From Chryseobacterium taichungense (GTDB lineage: Bacteria > Bacteroidota > Bacteroidia > Flavobacteriales > Weeksellaceae): DNA of 64,000 nt. The stretch spans positions 79,610-143,609 of the forward strand of contig NZ_FOBV01000010.1 in NCBI RefSeq assembly GCF_900109935.1. Direction: 5' to 3'. Of the stretch, positions 48,801 to 57,958 are shown piece by piece. Position 1 is the first letter of the stretch. Each line of letters opens with the position of its first letter. Made by a program: the position numbers and the translations under genes. Under the pieces are notes generated by a model that ran no database searches, was not told the origin of the DNA, and saw only the letters and a program-made list of their open reading frames with translations.

Positions 48801-49735
48801 AAAGAATAATTTTCCCGAAATCATTACGTACAGGTGATAAAATTGCCGTCATCTCCCCAGCCGGCGCAGTAGAACCTTCCCAGCTTGAAAAAGGGATTGA
48901 GATGATCAGAAATAAAGGATATGAACCGGTTTTAGGAGAACATCTTTACAGTAATTTTTCCAATGGTTACCATTACGCCGGAACAGAGAAAGAGCGTATT
49001 AAAGATATCAACTGGGCATTAAATGATAACGAAATTTCCGCTGTTTGGGCTTCCAGAGGCGGTTATGGTTGCCAACATTTGCTGCAAAATATTGACCTTA
49101 AAAAATTCCATAAAGATCCCAAATGGTACATCGGATATTCTGATAATACAGTGATTCAAAGTTATCTCCTGAAACATGGATTTGCTTCAATTCATGGGCA
49201 AACAATTAAAACGTCAAGTTTCGGAGCTACTGAAGAAAGCTACGATCTCATTTTTGATCTATTAAATGGCAAAAGCCTGGAATATGATCTTAAATCTCAT
49301 GATTTAAATAAAATGGGAATATGTGAAGGTCAATTGGTTGGAGGTAATTTAGCATTGATTTATGCGCTTCTGGGAACGGATTATTCTTTTAAGTTTAAAA
49401 ACAGAATCTTATTCATAGAAGATATCGGTGAAAATTTTTACGCACTCGACAGGATGATCATGAGCTTGGAGCTTGCAGGCGTTTTCAGAAAAATTAAAGG
49501 CTTAATAATCGGAGGTATGACCAATATGGGTAATGAAAAGGAAAATGCTCACTATGAGGACAGTTTCGACGAATTTGCCTATAAATTGATTTCTGACCGA
49601 ATTTCAAAATATGACTTTCCGGTAGTTTTTGGTTTTCCGAACGGTCATATTAAAGATAACCGACCTTTGATTATCGGCGGAAATGTAAAATTAGAGGTTG
49701 AGGATAAGGTTAAGATTGAATTTGAAATTAAATAA
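48797..49735 (+). CDS. LD-carboxypeptidase (peptidase family S66)
   Basis: 312 residues. It starts with the family's DKIAVISPAGAVEPSQLEKGIEMI segment. The nucleophile serine lies in WYIGYSDNTVI, and ASRGGYGCQHLL precedes it. The later GNLALIYALLGTDY and LFIEDIGENFYALDRMI segments supply the catalytic glutamate region. The final VVFGFPNGHIKDNRPL holds the histidine. It removes the terminal D-residue from muropeptide tetrapeptides in the cytoplasm for wall recycling. It overlaps the LysE-type gene by 4 nt. Confidence 0.93.
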   Translation: MKRIIFPKSLRTGDKIAVISPAGAVEPSQLEKGIEMIRNKGYEPVLGEHLYSNFSNGYHYAGTEKERIKDINWALNDNEISAVWASRGGYGCQHLLQNIDLKKFHKDPKWYIGYSDNTVIQSYLLKHGFASIHGQTIKTSSFGATEESYDLIFDLLNGKSLEYDLKSHDLNKMGICEGQLVGGNLALIYALLGTDYSFKFKNRILFIEDIGENFYALDRMIMSLELAGVFRKIKGLIIGGMTNMGNEKENAHYEDSFDEFAYKLISDRISKYDFPVVFGFPNGHIKDNRPLIIGGNVKLEVEDKVKIEFEIK

Positions 49736-49791
49736 TTTTTTAAATAAATAATTCTAAAAACTCTCAAGCGATAAAACCCTCCCACCCAGCA

Positions 49792-50163
49792 ATGGCAGAA
49801 CACAATGATTTAGGAAAAAAAGCAGAAGAATTAGCAGCAGAATTTCTACTGAAAAATGGCTATAAAATTCTGGCAAGAAACTTTCGTTTTCAGAAAGCTG
49901 AAATTGATATTATTTCAGAAAAAGATAACTTCATTATCATTTGCGAGGTTAAAGCCCGGTCGAATGATGTTTTTAATTTACCCCAAGAAGCTGTTAACAA
50001 AAGGAAAATAAAATTACTGGTTTCTGCGGCAGATCATTATCTGAAAGAATTTAACATAAACAAGGAAGTACGTTTTGATATTATCTCTGTCCTTCCCGAT
50101 AAACAAGGAAATTTAAGTATTGAGCATATTGCTGATGCTTTTGAAGCATTCGACGCTAATTAA
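49792..50163 (+). CDS. YraN-family putative endonuclease
   Basis: 123 residues of the YraN/UPF0102 family, a restriction-endonuclease-like fold. The key features are EELAAEFLLKNGYKILARNFRF, the metal-site pattern AEIDIISEKDNFIIICEVKAR and the following KRKIKLLVSAADHYL. Function is not established; related proteins have been suggested to process DNA or RNA. It stands 56 nt after the LD-carboxypeptidase gene. Confidence 0.9.
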   Translation: MAEHNDLGKKAEELAAEFLLKNGYKILARNFRFQKAEIDIISEKDNFIIICEVKARSNDVFNLPQEAVNKRKIKLLVSAADHYLKEFNINKEVRFDIISVLPDKQGNLSIEHIADAFEAFDAN

Positions 50164-50250
50164 ATTAATGTAATAATGTATCAGTGGAACAGTTTACCAA
50201 TTACTTAATAGAAATTGTTACGTCATGGTATATTTAAAAATTAAAATTTT

Positions 50251-51000
50251 ATGAAAACAATATTAGTGACCGGAGCAACCTCCGGAATAGGAAAATCCAC
50301 AGCAGAACTTCTTGCAAAACAAGGCAACAGAATCATTATATGTGGCAGAAGAAAGGAAATTCTTGAATCTTTGAAATCCGAGTTATCAAAGTTCACCGAA
50401 ATATTTAGTTTAAAGTTTGACGTCAGAAATCTGGAAGAAGTGGAATCAGCAATCAATTCACTTCCGGATGAATGGAAAAATATTGATGTGCTGATCAACA
50501 ATGCGGGCAATGCACATGGTCTGGATCCCCTTTCTGCAGGAAAAACCGATGACTGGGATTCCATGATCGACGGAAATGTGAAAGGACTTTTATATGTTTC
50601 AAAAATGATTATTCCCGGAATGAAGGCAAGGAATTCCGGACATATTGTGAATATCAGTTCTGTGGCAGCAAGACAAACCTATGCCAACGGGGTTGTTTAT
50701 TGTGCTACAAAAAAGGCAGTTGATGTCATTTCGGAAGGAATGAGAATCGAACTTACAGAATTTGGGATTAAGGTAACCAATATTCAGCCGGGCGCTGTGG
50801 AAACCGATTTTTCAATGGTAAGATTCAAGGGAGATAGCGAAAAAGCAGCAACAGTATATGCCGGATACGACCCTCTGAAAGCCAAAGATATTGCAGATTC
50901 TATCGCTTATTGTGTCAATGCACCTAAGCATGTCTGTATCTCTGATATGACCATCTACCCTACTGCTCAGGCAGAACCGAGAACGATTTATAGAAAATAG
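50251..51000 (+). CDS. Short-chain dehydrogenase (YdfG-like)
   Basis: 249 residues. Cofactor motif GATSGIGKST (residues 7-16), CGRRKE that suggests NADP, LINNAGNAHG near 87, catalytic Ser in NISSVAARQTYANGVVYCATKKA and the Tyr-x3-Lys in YCATK. The middle GLDPLSAGKTDDWDSMIDGNVKGLLYV part fits the YdfG/3-hydroxy-acid dehydrogenase group. It likely reduces or oxidises a small hydroxy acid; the substrate is inferred only. It stands alone. Confidence 0.88.
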   Translation: MKTILVTGATSGIGKSTAELLAKQGNRIIICGRRKEILESLKSELSKFTEIFSLKFDVRNLEEVESAINSLPDEWKNIDVLINNAGNAHGLDPLSAGKTDDWDSMIDGNVKGLLYVSKMIIPGMKARNSGHIVNISSVAARQTYANGVVYCATKKAVDVISEGMRIELTEFGIKVTNIQPGAVETDFSMVRFKGDSEKAATVYAGYDPLKAKDIADSIAYCVNAPKHVCISDMTIYPTAQAEPRTIYRK

Positions 51001-51097
51001 TCTCAAAATTAATGGTTAAATTTGTACCATGTCCTTTTAAGAATTAGTTGAAATCGAATATCGGACATTTTTATATTGCTAAATTGTTACGCTTAAA

Positions 51098-51769
51098 ATG
51101 AAAATATTATACCTGGAAACCTCTTCAAAAAACTGCTCAGTGGCGATTTCAGATCATGGAAAGCTGCTTTGCCTTACCGAAGAAGTTTCAGAAAACTATA
51201 AACAGTCGGAAAGCCTTCATACTTTCGTAGAATGGGCTGTGGAAGGCGCCGGAATTTCACTTAAAGATATTGAAGCCGTCTCATTGGGAAAAGGCCCCGG
51301 ATCTTATACAGGATTAAGAATTGGCGCTTCTTCTGCCAAAGGATTTTGTTACGGATTAAAAGTTCCGTTAATTGCAGTTAATTCTTTGGAAAGTATGATT
51401 GAGCCGTTTTTAGACAAGAACTATGATTTTGTCATACCCTTAGTTGACGCGAGGAGAATGGAGGTTTATACAGCCGTTTATGACGGTAAAACGGGAAATG
51501 AAGTAACTGGTACGGAGGCAAAGATCTTAGATGAAACTTCGTTTCAGGAATTTCGGGATAAAAGAGTGATTTTCGTGGGAGATGGTGCCAAAAAGGCAAG
51601 ACAGGTTTTACAGTTGCCAAATGCCGATTTTAATGAAGACATCTACCCTTCTGCACAATTTCTGATAAAGAAAACGTTAGAAAAAATTGACAAAAAAGAA
51701 TTTGAAGACATTGCGTATTTTGAGCCGTTTTATCTTAAGGATTTTCATGGAGTAAAGAAAAAGCCCTAA
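51098..51769 (+). CDS. tsaB: tRNA threonylcarbamoyladenosine biosynthesis protein TsaB
   Basis: 223 residues of the ASKHA fold. The N-terminal ILYLETSSKNCSVAISDHG and the GKGPGSYTGLRIGASSAKGFCYGL motif are typical of TsaB (YeaZ). It forms a complex with TsaD and TsaE that adds the t6A base to tRNA position 37. TsaD and TsaE are not in this window. It ends before a bidirectional terminator shared with sprE. Confidence 0.94.
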   Translation: MKILYLETSSKNCSVAISDHGKLLCLTEEVSENYKQSESLHTFVEWAVEGAGISLKDIEAVSLGKGPGSYTGLRIGASSAKGFCYGLKVPLIAVNSLESMIEPFLDKNYDFVIPLVDARRMEVYTAVYDGKTGNEVTGTEAKILDETSFQEFRDKRVIFVGDGAKKARQVLQLPNADFNEDIYPSAQFLIKKTLEKIDKKEFEDIAYFEPFYLKDFHGVKKKP

Positions 51770-51781
51770 AAAATATAAAAT

Positions 51782-51816
51782 AAAAAAAGCGAAGAAAATA
51801 ACTCTTCGCTTTTTTT
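51782..51816. terminator. Bidirectional terminator between tsaB and sprE
   Basis: AAAAAAAGCGAAGA pairs with TCTTCGCTTTTTTT over a short A/T loop, giving a strong hairpin flanked by A- and T-runs. Confidence 0.9.
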
Positions 51817-51819
51817 ATT

Positions 51820-54441
51820 TTATTGAGGTTTCGTAGGAATTGAATCCATTTGTATCTGCTGCTGATTCGGATTTGAATTTGGCCTTCTTGGCGGCCTGTT
51901 ACCATTTAATCTTTGTTGCTGCCCCGGCTGTGAATTCATCATTTGCCCGCTGCCGGGTTTTTGTGGAACACCATTATTATTAAGAGGCTGTGAAGAAGGT
52001 TGCTGCGGAGCATTATTCATGTTATTAACGTTATTTTGCACCATCACATTTCCTTTATTATCGGTAGCCTGGAAAGTAATATCAGATTTAAGATAATTGA
52101 GCATTTCCTTTGCTTTTTCGCCCTCCGGAGTCTTACCGTAATTTAAAGCAATCTGCTCAAGCTGAAGGATCATCACCTCTTTCCCACTCGCCTTTCCGGA
52201 GTTGAAGGCGTTCAATAAATAGAGTTTCGGAACCAGCGCATCTTTTGGGTACTGCTGAATGGTTTTATCAATCAAATCTTTACTTTCGGCAAACTTTTCA
52301 GACTCATATAAAGCAAACGCCTGTTTGTATTGATTTTCCACGTCTGCTGAAGATTTTACGAACGTATTATTTTTCGGATTTCTCGCAAATTCTGCATAAG
52401 ACGTATAAGGATAATCCTTTAAAAGAATCTGTTTTGCACGTTCTGCAGCCTGTGGATTTTTTTCATGATTCATGGCAAAAATTTCATACAAAGCCTGTAA
52501 CATCACTTTTTCTTCAGGTTTTACATCTACCAGATCATACAAGGTTTTAGTGGCTAAAGGAGTATTGGTAAAGTAATTCTGATACATAACACCAAGTCCC
52601 AGTGAAGCGGTATCTCTGTCTTTCTTCAGCTGACTTAGTTTACCTGCATCCGTAGGAATCTGCTCAATATAGAAAGCGGGTTCAAAACGTCTTGGGTTCG
52701 GTGCTGTAGTGGTTCCTAAGGCATCATTCTTCATGTCTTCAATGGTCGTCATTTTCTTTGAGAATCGCCAGTTGTCAACAAGTGCTCGGTCTCCCCAGGT
52801 TTGCTTAAAGGTCTGTGTTCCTTTAGAAACCGTTCCTGTATTACTGAAATAAAAGCCTCTTGCTGTTACCCCGAAATCTTCGAAAGAATTTGAACTGTTG
52901 GCAAAAATAGAAGTAGAGCTATAGTCTCCCGTATCAAAACCTTTGTTTCTTTCAGCGCGCCTTTTTTCCAGTTCTTCTTTCTCTTCTTTAGCTTTAATTT
53001 TTGCGATATATTTCGTGAAAAAATCAGTTTTCTGCTCAGTAGACATTTTTGCCAGATTCAGGATACTGTCGTTTTTCTTGATCAGGTAATAATTTTTTGA
53101 AATTTTCTTAATGTAAACCGACTGATCGGCCAGAAGAACTTTCGAAGGCTCATACGTCATTACTGCCAATGCCGAATCATAATAAGCTCCAGCCCCGATA
53201 TAATCATTTTTATCAAGGTACCCCTTCCCTATTTCATAATACGCCAGACCCCGGATCTGCCCATCGGAAACTTTTTCTTTCAGTGATTTCCTGAAATATT
53301 CCTGGGCTTCTTCTTTCTTTCCTGCTTTATTTGCCATTAATCCTAAAGCATAGTAAAATTCATTCTTTCTTGATCCGTATGTACCCTTTTTGCTGATGTC
53401 TTCAAGATATTTTCTGGCTCCGCTATAATCTCCGTTACCGTTAAAAGTTTTTGCAATTTCGATCTGGGATTTTACTTCAAATTCAAAATTGTTGGCATAT
53501 TTATAAGCAGCCATAAAGCTTTCTCTGGCTTTTTCATTCTGGTTAAGATTTTCCAGCACCTGCCCTCTCAGATAGGCAATTCTGCTCTTAAGTTTCCTGT
53601 TGCCGTTCAGTTCAAAAGCATTATCAAGTTCTTTTACTGCTTCTTCTTTTTTTCCGGCATCCAGTAATGATTCTGAGTAATAAATGCTTAATAATTTTTC
53701 ATACTCCTTACTGATCTTTTCACCTTTTAATTTGGCAAAAGTTTCATGTGCTTTATGATAATTTTTAATCTGATCATACGCCAGACCCTGATAAATTCTC
53801 GCCAGAGGAATTCTTTTATCATCCTTCATATGCGTGAAAACATAATTCAAGGCATCAAGAGCTTCCAATGATTTACCCCTGTAGATTCTTGCCTGTGCGA
53901 GAATCATATAAGCGTCAAAAATCTGCTTGTTCTGCTCTTCACCATGTTTGATGACAGAATACTTATTGATTGCCTTTAAAGCCTTTGCCTCAGCAATTTC
54001 CAGTGTGCTTGCTCCTTTCTGTTCTGGTTGGCTCGGGTCTTCGGAAATCATATTGTTATTTCCTCCGGACATAGCATTTCCCGGCATTCCGGGTGGCATT
54101 GCAGGAGGTCCTCCCCTTTTATTGCTGTTATTCTGGGCAGGTCGGTTTACTTCAGCCATTTTCATGGAATTTTCTGCAAACGCGGTAGACTGTCCCAAAT
54201 CACTTCCCAAAGGCTGATCTTCATAGGTAAGAATAGGAATATAAGGCGCATAAAAATTATCTTTATGTGCTTTGTCCCTCGTTTCAAACTCATTATTTAA
54301 GGCATCTTTTGCATTAAACAACGTATTATAATATGTCGAAAATCCTTTCATGAACTTGGATCGCTGCTCCGGCTTCTTGGTTTTCGTAGCGCAAGAGGCA
54401 ACAATACAAAGTGTTAAAAGGAATAAAATATTTTTTTTCAT
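51820..54441 (-). CDS. sprE: SprE/PorW-type lipoprotein of type IX secretion and gliding
   Basis: 873 residues, matching the length of SprE. The signal ends at the lipobox VASC (Cys17). The N-terminal part RSKFMKGFSTYYNTLFNAKDAL is the SprE/PorW opening I recognise. TPR repeats fill about 160-450 and again 650-790. A Gln/Asn/Pro-rich tail closes it. SprE/PorW is needed for protein export by the type IX system and for gliding in Flavobacterium. No other T9SS gene is near, so it acts in trans. It leads no operon, and an 87-nt gap separates it from maf. Confidence 0.88.
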   Translation of the reverse strand: MKKNILFLLTLCIVASCATKTKKPEQRSKFMKGFSTYYNTLFNAKDALNNEFETRDKAHKDNFYAPYIPILTYEDQPLGSDLGQSTAFAENSMKMAEVNRPAQNNSNKRGGPPAMPPGMPGNAMSGGNNNMISEDPSQPEQKGASTLEIAEAKALKAINKYSVIKHGEEQNKQIFDAYMILAQARIYRGKSLEALDALNYVFTHMKDDKRIPLARIYQGLAYDQIKNYHKAHETFAKLKGEKISKEYEKLLSIYYSESLLDAGKKEEAVKELDNAFELNGNRKLKSRIAYLRGQVLENLNQNEKARESFMAAYKYANNFEFEVKSQIEIAKTFNGNGDYSGARKYLEDISKKGTYGSRKNEFYYALGLMANKAGKKEEAQEYFRKSLKEKVSDGQIRGLAYYEIGKGYLDKNDYIGAGAYYDSALAVMTYEPSKVLLADQSVYIKKISKNYYLIKKNDSILNLAKMSTEQKTDFFTKYIAKIKAKEEKEELEKRRAERNKGFDTGDYSSTSIFANSSNSFEDFGVTARGFYFSNTGTVSKGTQTFKQTWGDRALVDNWRFSKKMTTIEDMKNDALGTTTAPNPRRFEPAFYIEQIPTDAGKLSQLKKDRDTASLGLGVMYQNYFTNTPLATKTLYDLVDVKPEEKVMLQALYEIFAMNHEKNPQAAERAKQILLKDYPYTSYAEFARNPKNNTFVKSSADVENQYKQAFALYESEKFAESKDLIDKTIQQYPKDALVPKLYLLNAFNSGKASGKEVMILQLEQIALNYGKTPEGEKAKEMLNYLKSDITFQATDNKGNVMVQNNVNNMNNAPQQPSSQPLNNNGVPQKPGSGQMMNSQPGQQQRLNGNRPPRRPNSNPNQQQIQMDSIPTKPQ

Positions 54442-54528
54442 TATTTCAATATAACTCGCTAATCCACTTTTTATTATAAAGTGGTTTGATAATTTTGTAA
54501 AAATAATAAAATTTTATGTTGAAACTCG

Positions 54529-55083
54529 TTATATTTCTTTCAAAATTTTGTAAACCAAATGGGTAGGAAGTCCCATAATCGTATAAAAGCTGCCGTTTAC
54601 TTTTTTGATTTTTGCCATGCCGAGCCATTCCTGAATTCCATAACTACCCGCTTTATCAAATGGCTGATAGTGTTGAATGTAATATTCTATTTCATTCTCA
54701 CTGAGATCATCAAACTCCACATCGGCAACGTCCGTTTCTGTAATCGTTTTTTCTGCAGTTTTAATGGTGACTCCCGTATATACCTGATGCGTCTTCCCGG
54801 AAAGTGATCTCAGCATTTCTCTGGCATCATCCTCGTCTTTGGGTTTTCCCAAAAGCTGATTGTCGATCGCTACCACCGTATCGGCAGTCAGCAGGACTTC
54901 ACCCTTTTCCAATGTTCGGAAGGCATCTGCTTTCAGTTCAGAAAGATAGGCGGCGGCCTCTCCTACTTTTATATATTGTGGAATGATTTCTTCACAGTCA
55001 ATTTTTACAACGTCAAAGGTAAAACCCAGATTCGTCAGTAATTCTTTTCTTCTCGGAGATTGTGAGGCTAATAATAATTTCAT
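54529..55083 (-). CDS. maf: Maf-like nucleotide pyrophosphatase
   Basis: 184 residues. The Maf fingerprint ASQSPRRKELLTNLGF (residues 6-21) is present, with the acidic active-site residues in LLTADTVVAIDNQLLGKPKDEDDAREML and the later FDKAGSYGIQEW. It hydrolyses nucleoside triphosphates such as dTTP/UTP (or methylated NTPs), cleaning the pool. It lies 9 nt after the KdsC-like gene on the same strand, in a three-gene operon. Confidence 0.92.
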   Translation of the reverse strand: MKLLLASQSPRRKELLTNLGFTFDVVKIDCEEIIPQYIKVGEAAAYLSELKADAFRTLEKGEVLLTADTVVAIDNQLLGKPKDEDDAREMLRSLSGKTHQVYTGVTIKTAEKTITETDVADVEFDDLSENEIEYYIQHYQPFDKAGSYGIQEWLGMAKIKKVNGSFYTIMGLPTHLVYKILKEI

Positions 55084-55092
55084 TGATAATAC

Positions 55093-55611
55093 TTAAATGG
55101 ATTGTGTGTTGTCATCATGCCATTTTCCCTGCACTTTCATCACCTGTTCGATGACGTCACGTACTGCCCCGCTTCCTCCTTTTATGGGAGAAATATAGGT
55201 GGCAATTTCTTTAATTTCAGGAACTGCATTTTCAGGACATGCTGCAATCGCGGAATTTTTCAGGATATGAAGATCAGGAATATCATCTCCCATGGTCAGA
55301 ATTTCTTCATTGGTGAGATTGTATTTTAACTTAAAATCTTCAAAATCGGCCATTTTATCGTGTGATTTCGGATAATAATCTTCAATACCCAGATAATTGA
55401 TCCTGTGTTTTACCATTTCATCGTTTCCGCCAGTGATGACGCCGATTAAATAATTATTTTTTAAAGCTTTAACGACTGCGTATCCGTCTAAAACATTCAT
55501 AACCCGGCACATATTTCCACCGGGAAGCAGGTACACGCTGCCATCGGTAAAAACACCGTCTACGTCAAATACAAATGCTTTAATATTTTTTAATTTTTGT
55601 TTATAGCTCAT
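55093..55611 (-). CDS. KdsC-like HAD phosphatase
   Basis: 172 residues of the HAD family without a cap. Motif I FVFDVDGVFTDGSVYLL has the two aspartates. GVITGGNDEMVKHRINYLGI is motif II, the lysine lies in PKSHDKMADF, and MGDDIPDLHILKNSAIAACPENAVPEI is motif IV. The family includes KDO-8-phosphate phosphatase (KdsC), which fits lipopolysaccharide synthesis, but other sugar phosphates are possible. It overlaps the DUF2520 gene by 11 nt. Confidence 0.88.
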   Translation of the reverse strand: MSYKQKLKNIKAFVFDVDGVFTDGSVYLLPGGNMCRVMNVLDGYAVVKALKNNYLIGVITGGNDEMVKHRINYLGIEDYYPKSHDKMADFEDFKLKYNLTNEEILTMGDDIPDLHILKNSAIAACPENAVPEIKEIATYISPIKGGSGAVRDVIEQVMKVQGKWHDDNTQSI

Positions 55612-56350
55612 ACATTTTCTGAATAGAATGATTCATTGTTTTATAAATCTCAAGACTTTCATCTTTTAATAACTGTTCATGCAGTTCAAGGATTCTTTTG
55701 TCATTTCTTACGGCAGGCCCGGTCTGTGCAGATTTCGGATCTATTTCGTGGATCTTCTGAACGGTTTCATCAATTAACGGTAAAAAATAATCAAAAGGAA
55801 TTTCCTGGGCATCTGAAATTTCTTTAGCCCTTGCAAAAAGATGATTAACGAAATTACATGCAAAAACAGCGGTTAAGTGAATGTATTTTCTCTTTTCATG
55901 CGTACTTTCCATTACATTTTCTGAAATCTTAGAGGCTAGATTAAAGAGGATTTGTTGGTCTTCTTTATTTTCAGTTTCCACAAAAAAAGGAATTTTCGAA
56001 TAATCCAGTGATTTTGATTTCGAAAAAGTCTGTAAGGGATAAAAACTCGCTTTTCGGTAATCTCCAGCCAGAATTTCTTTGGGTAGCGAACCGGAGGTAT
56101 GAGCCACCAGAGAATCTTTTGCGAGAATAAGTTTTGAGACATTTTCCACCGAATTGTCACTTACACAGATGATATAAAGATCTGCGGCCTGAAGTTTTTC
56201 CGTAGAAAAGGGAATTTTTAATTCTTCAGAGATTTTGCTCAGTTCTTTTTCATTCCTTCCAAAAATCTGTACTAAAGGAATATTATTCATAACAAAAGCT
56301 TTTGCCAAGTGATAAGCCACATTTCCGGAACCGATAATTACAATTTGCAT
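55601..56350 (-). CDS. Rossmann-fold/DUF2520 oxidoreductase-like protein
   Basis: 249 residues. The N-terminal Rossmann motif IVIIGSGNVAYHLAKAF (residues 3-19) binds NAD(P). VAHTSGSLPKEIL is the domain's substrate loop. The C-terminal DUF2520 region (HLTAVFACNFVNHLFARAKEI, then TGPAVRNDKRILELHEQLL) is like that of 6-phosphogluconate- or ketopantoate-reductase-like folds. The reaction is unknown. It heads the operon with the KdsC-like and maf genes, overlapping the former by 11 nt. Confidence 0.88.
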   Translation of the reverse strand: MQIVIIGSGNVAYHLAKAFVMNNIPLVQIFGRNEKELSKISEELKIPFSTEKLQAADLYIICVSDNSVENVSKLILAKDSLVAHTSGSLPKEILAGDYRKASFYPLQTFSKSKSLDYSKIPFFVETENKEDQQILFNLASKISENVMESTHEKRKYIHLTAVFACNFVNHLFARAKEISDAQEIPFDYFLPLIDETVQKIHEIDPKSAQTGPAVRNDKRILELHEQLLKDESLEIYKTMNHSIQKMYEL

Positions 56351-56750
56351 CTAACAAAGATAAGATTTAGAAGGAAGACAGGAGAGGGAAGACAGAAGTT
56401 TTTATTTTAAAATTATTTACCCGTTTATACAATGAAAGAAATGAAAAAGACCAGAATAATTTTAAAAAATCTTCGATTTTTATTCTTTTGAGAACTTTGA
56501 ATATTATACCAATGCGTTATGATTATCTTTTGAGACTTTTGCGGTTATTCTGAAATTAGTTTAAAAGTTTTTTAAATGATATAAGAACAATTTAACATAA
56601 TATTAAAAAGAAAAATGCATCAGCACGGATACAATATTTATCAGATCCGGGCGTATAAATATTTGTAAATAATGAGTATATTGGACTGAAAATTGAATAG
56701 TTGATTTAACTTTCAGTTATTTTTGTAATCCAAAACAGTGAAAGCATCTT
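56351..56750. other. Gene-free divergent region
   Basis: About 400 bases between divergent genes. It has a -7 element for the sigma-factor gene at 56718-56725 (TATTTTTG). A short direct repeat lies in it (CTTTTGAGAACTTT near 56485 and CTTTTGAGACTTTT near 56527). Nothing else was recognised. Confidence 0.5.
56718..56725 (+). promoter_or_regulatory. -7 element upstream of the ECF sigma-factor gene
   Basis: TATTTTTG (TAnnTTTG) lies 25 nt before the ATG at 56751. Confidence 0.45.
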
Positions 56751-57302
56751 ATGAAGATTAAGGACGCGGAAATTATTTCGTTGATGCAAAACCCACGAAC
56801 TCAGGAAAAAGGAGTTCGCGCTTTGATGGATGCTTATCAAAGCAGATTGTATTGGCACATAAGAAGAATTATTGTGGACGGTGATCTTGCGCAGGACACT
56901 TTGCAGGAGACTTTTATTAAAGCTTATCAGAATTTTCATCAGTTTAAAAATGACAGCCAATTGTACACATGGCTGTACAGAATTGCAACCAATGAAGCAT
57001 TGCAACAGATCAATAAACTGAAAAAAATGCAGAAAACTGATGAAGACCCCGAGTACCACATGCAGAATCTTGTAGCCGATAACGTTGCCGGAGATGCTGA
57101 AGAAATACAGATTTTGCTTCAGAAAGCCATACAAAGCCTGCCTGAAAAACAGAAGCTGGTATTTATGATGCGGTATTATGATGATTTGCCTTACGAAGAA
57201 ATATCCAAAATTGTGGATATGTCGGTGGGGACTCTGAAAACGAATTATCATTATGCCAAACAAAAAATAGAAGATTATATAAAAGACAATTACGAGAGAT
57301 AA
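56751..57302 (+). CDS. ECF-type RNA polymerase sigma factor
   Basis: 183 residues. Region 2 (MDAYQSRLYWHIRRIIVDGDLAQDTLQETFIKAYQNFHQF, read in parts) contacts core polymerase and the -10 element. Region 4 (LPEKQKLVFMMRYYDDLPYEEISKIVDMSVGTLKTNYHYAKQKI) has the helix-turn-helix. The 17 nt to the next gene, and that gene's layout, suggest an anti-sigma partner. The signal it answers to is unknown. Confidence 0.93.
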   Translation: MKIKDAEIISLMQNPRTQEKGVRALMDAYQSRLYWHIRRIIVDGDLAQDTLQETFIKAYQNFHQFKNDSQLYTWLYRIATNEALQQINKLKKMQKTDEDPEYHMQNLVADNVAGDAEEIQILLQKAIQSLPEKQKLVFMMRYYDDLPYEEISKIVDMSVGTLKTNYHYAKQKIEDYIKDNYER

Positions 57303-57319
57303 TTTTTGAGAAAACTGAG

Positions 57320-57949
57320 ATGAAAGAGTTCGACATAGAAAAATTAGAACGTAAAAATATTTACACAGTACCCGAAGATTTATTTGAAAATCTTCAGGGT
57401 AGGGTATTGAGCGGATTGAATGAATTTGACCTGGAAAAACTGGAACGTAAAAATATTTATGCAGTTTCTGAGAATGTATATGAGAATGTTCAGAATCATG
57501 TCATAAATAAGGTGTTCCCTCGTAAGAAAGCACCGGTTTTCAGATTAAACTGGGCATACGCCGCGGCCGCTTCGTTGGCATTGATTTTTGGAGCGACTTT
57601 TGTTTTCAATTCGGATGATGAGACAATAGAGAAAGCTGCTTCAGATGTTTCTTACGTTGCAACCAGTCAAGAGCCTAAAACGGAAAGTGAGATGGCTTAT
57701 GAAACATTGAAATCTGATTTAACTTCTGTTGAGAATAATGATCAAACAGTTACAAAACAAAGTGAAAATAAATCTTTTGCTCAGCAGAAATCAAATAAAG
57801 AACAAAAAAAGGAAACGCAGGCTGTAAAATCTGTTTCTAAACAGCAGGAAAGTCAGATGAACGAGTATCTGGATTCATTCTCAAATTCTGAAATTTCAGA
57901 ATTGGCAAGTAATTCAACTCAGGACGTTTATTTGGATTTATATAACTAA
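57320..57949 (+). CDS. Putative anti-sigma factor with a duplicated N-terminal motif
   Basis: 209 residues. The N-terminal cytoplasmic part is two tandem copies of a 33-residue unit: KEFDIEKLERKNIYTVPEDLFENL and NEFDLEKLERKNIYAVSENVYENV. A single membrane helix follows (LNWAYAAAASLALIFGATFVF, about 74-94), then a Gln/Ser/Lys-rich periplasmic tail. The position 17 nt after an ECF sigma gene makes an anti-sigma role likely. I recognise no ZAS zinc motif or named anti-sigma family, so this is inference. Confidence 0.68.
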   Translation: MKEFDIEKLERKNIYTVPEDLFENLQGRVLSGLNEFDLEKLERKNIYAVSENVYENVQNHVINKVFPRKKAPVFRLNWAYAAAASLALIFGATFVFNSDDETIEKAASDVSYVATSQEPKTESEMAYETLKSDLTSVENNDQTVTKQSENKSFAQQKSNKEQKKETQAVKSVSKQQESQMNEYLDSFSNSEISELASNSTQDVYLDLYN

Positions 57950-57958
57950 AAAGAAAAG

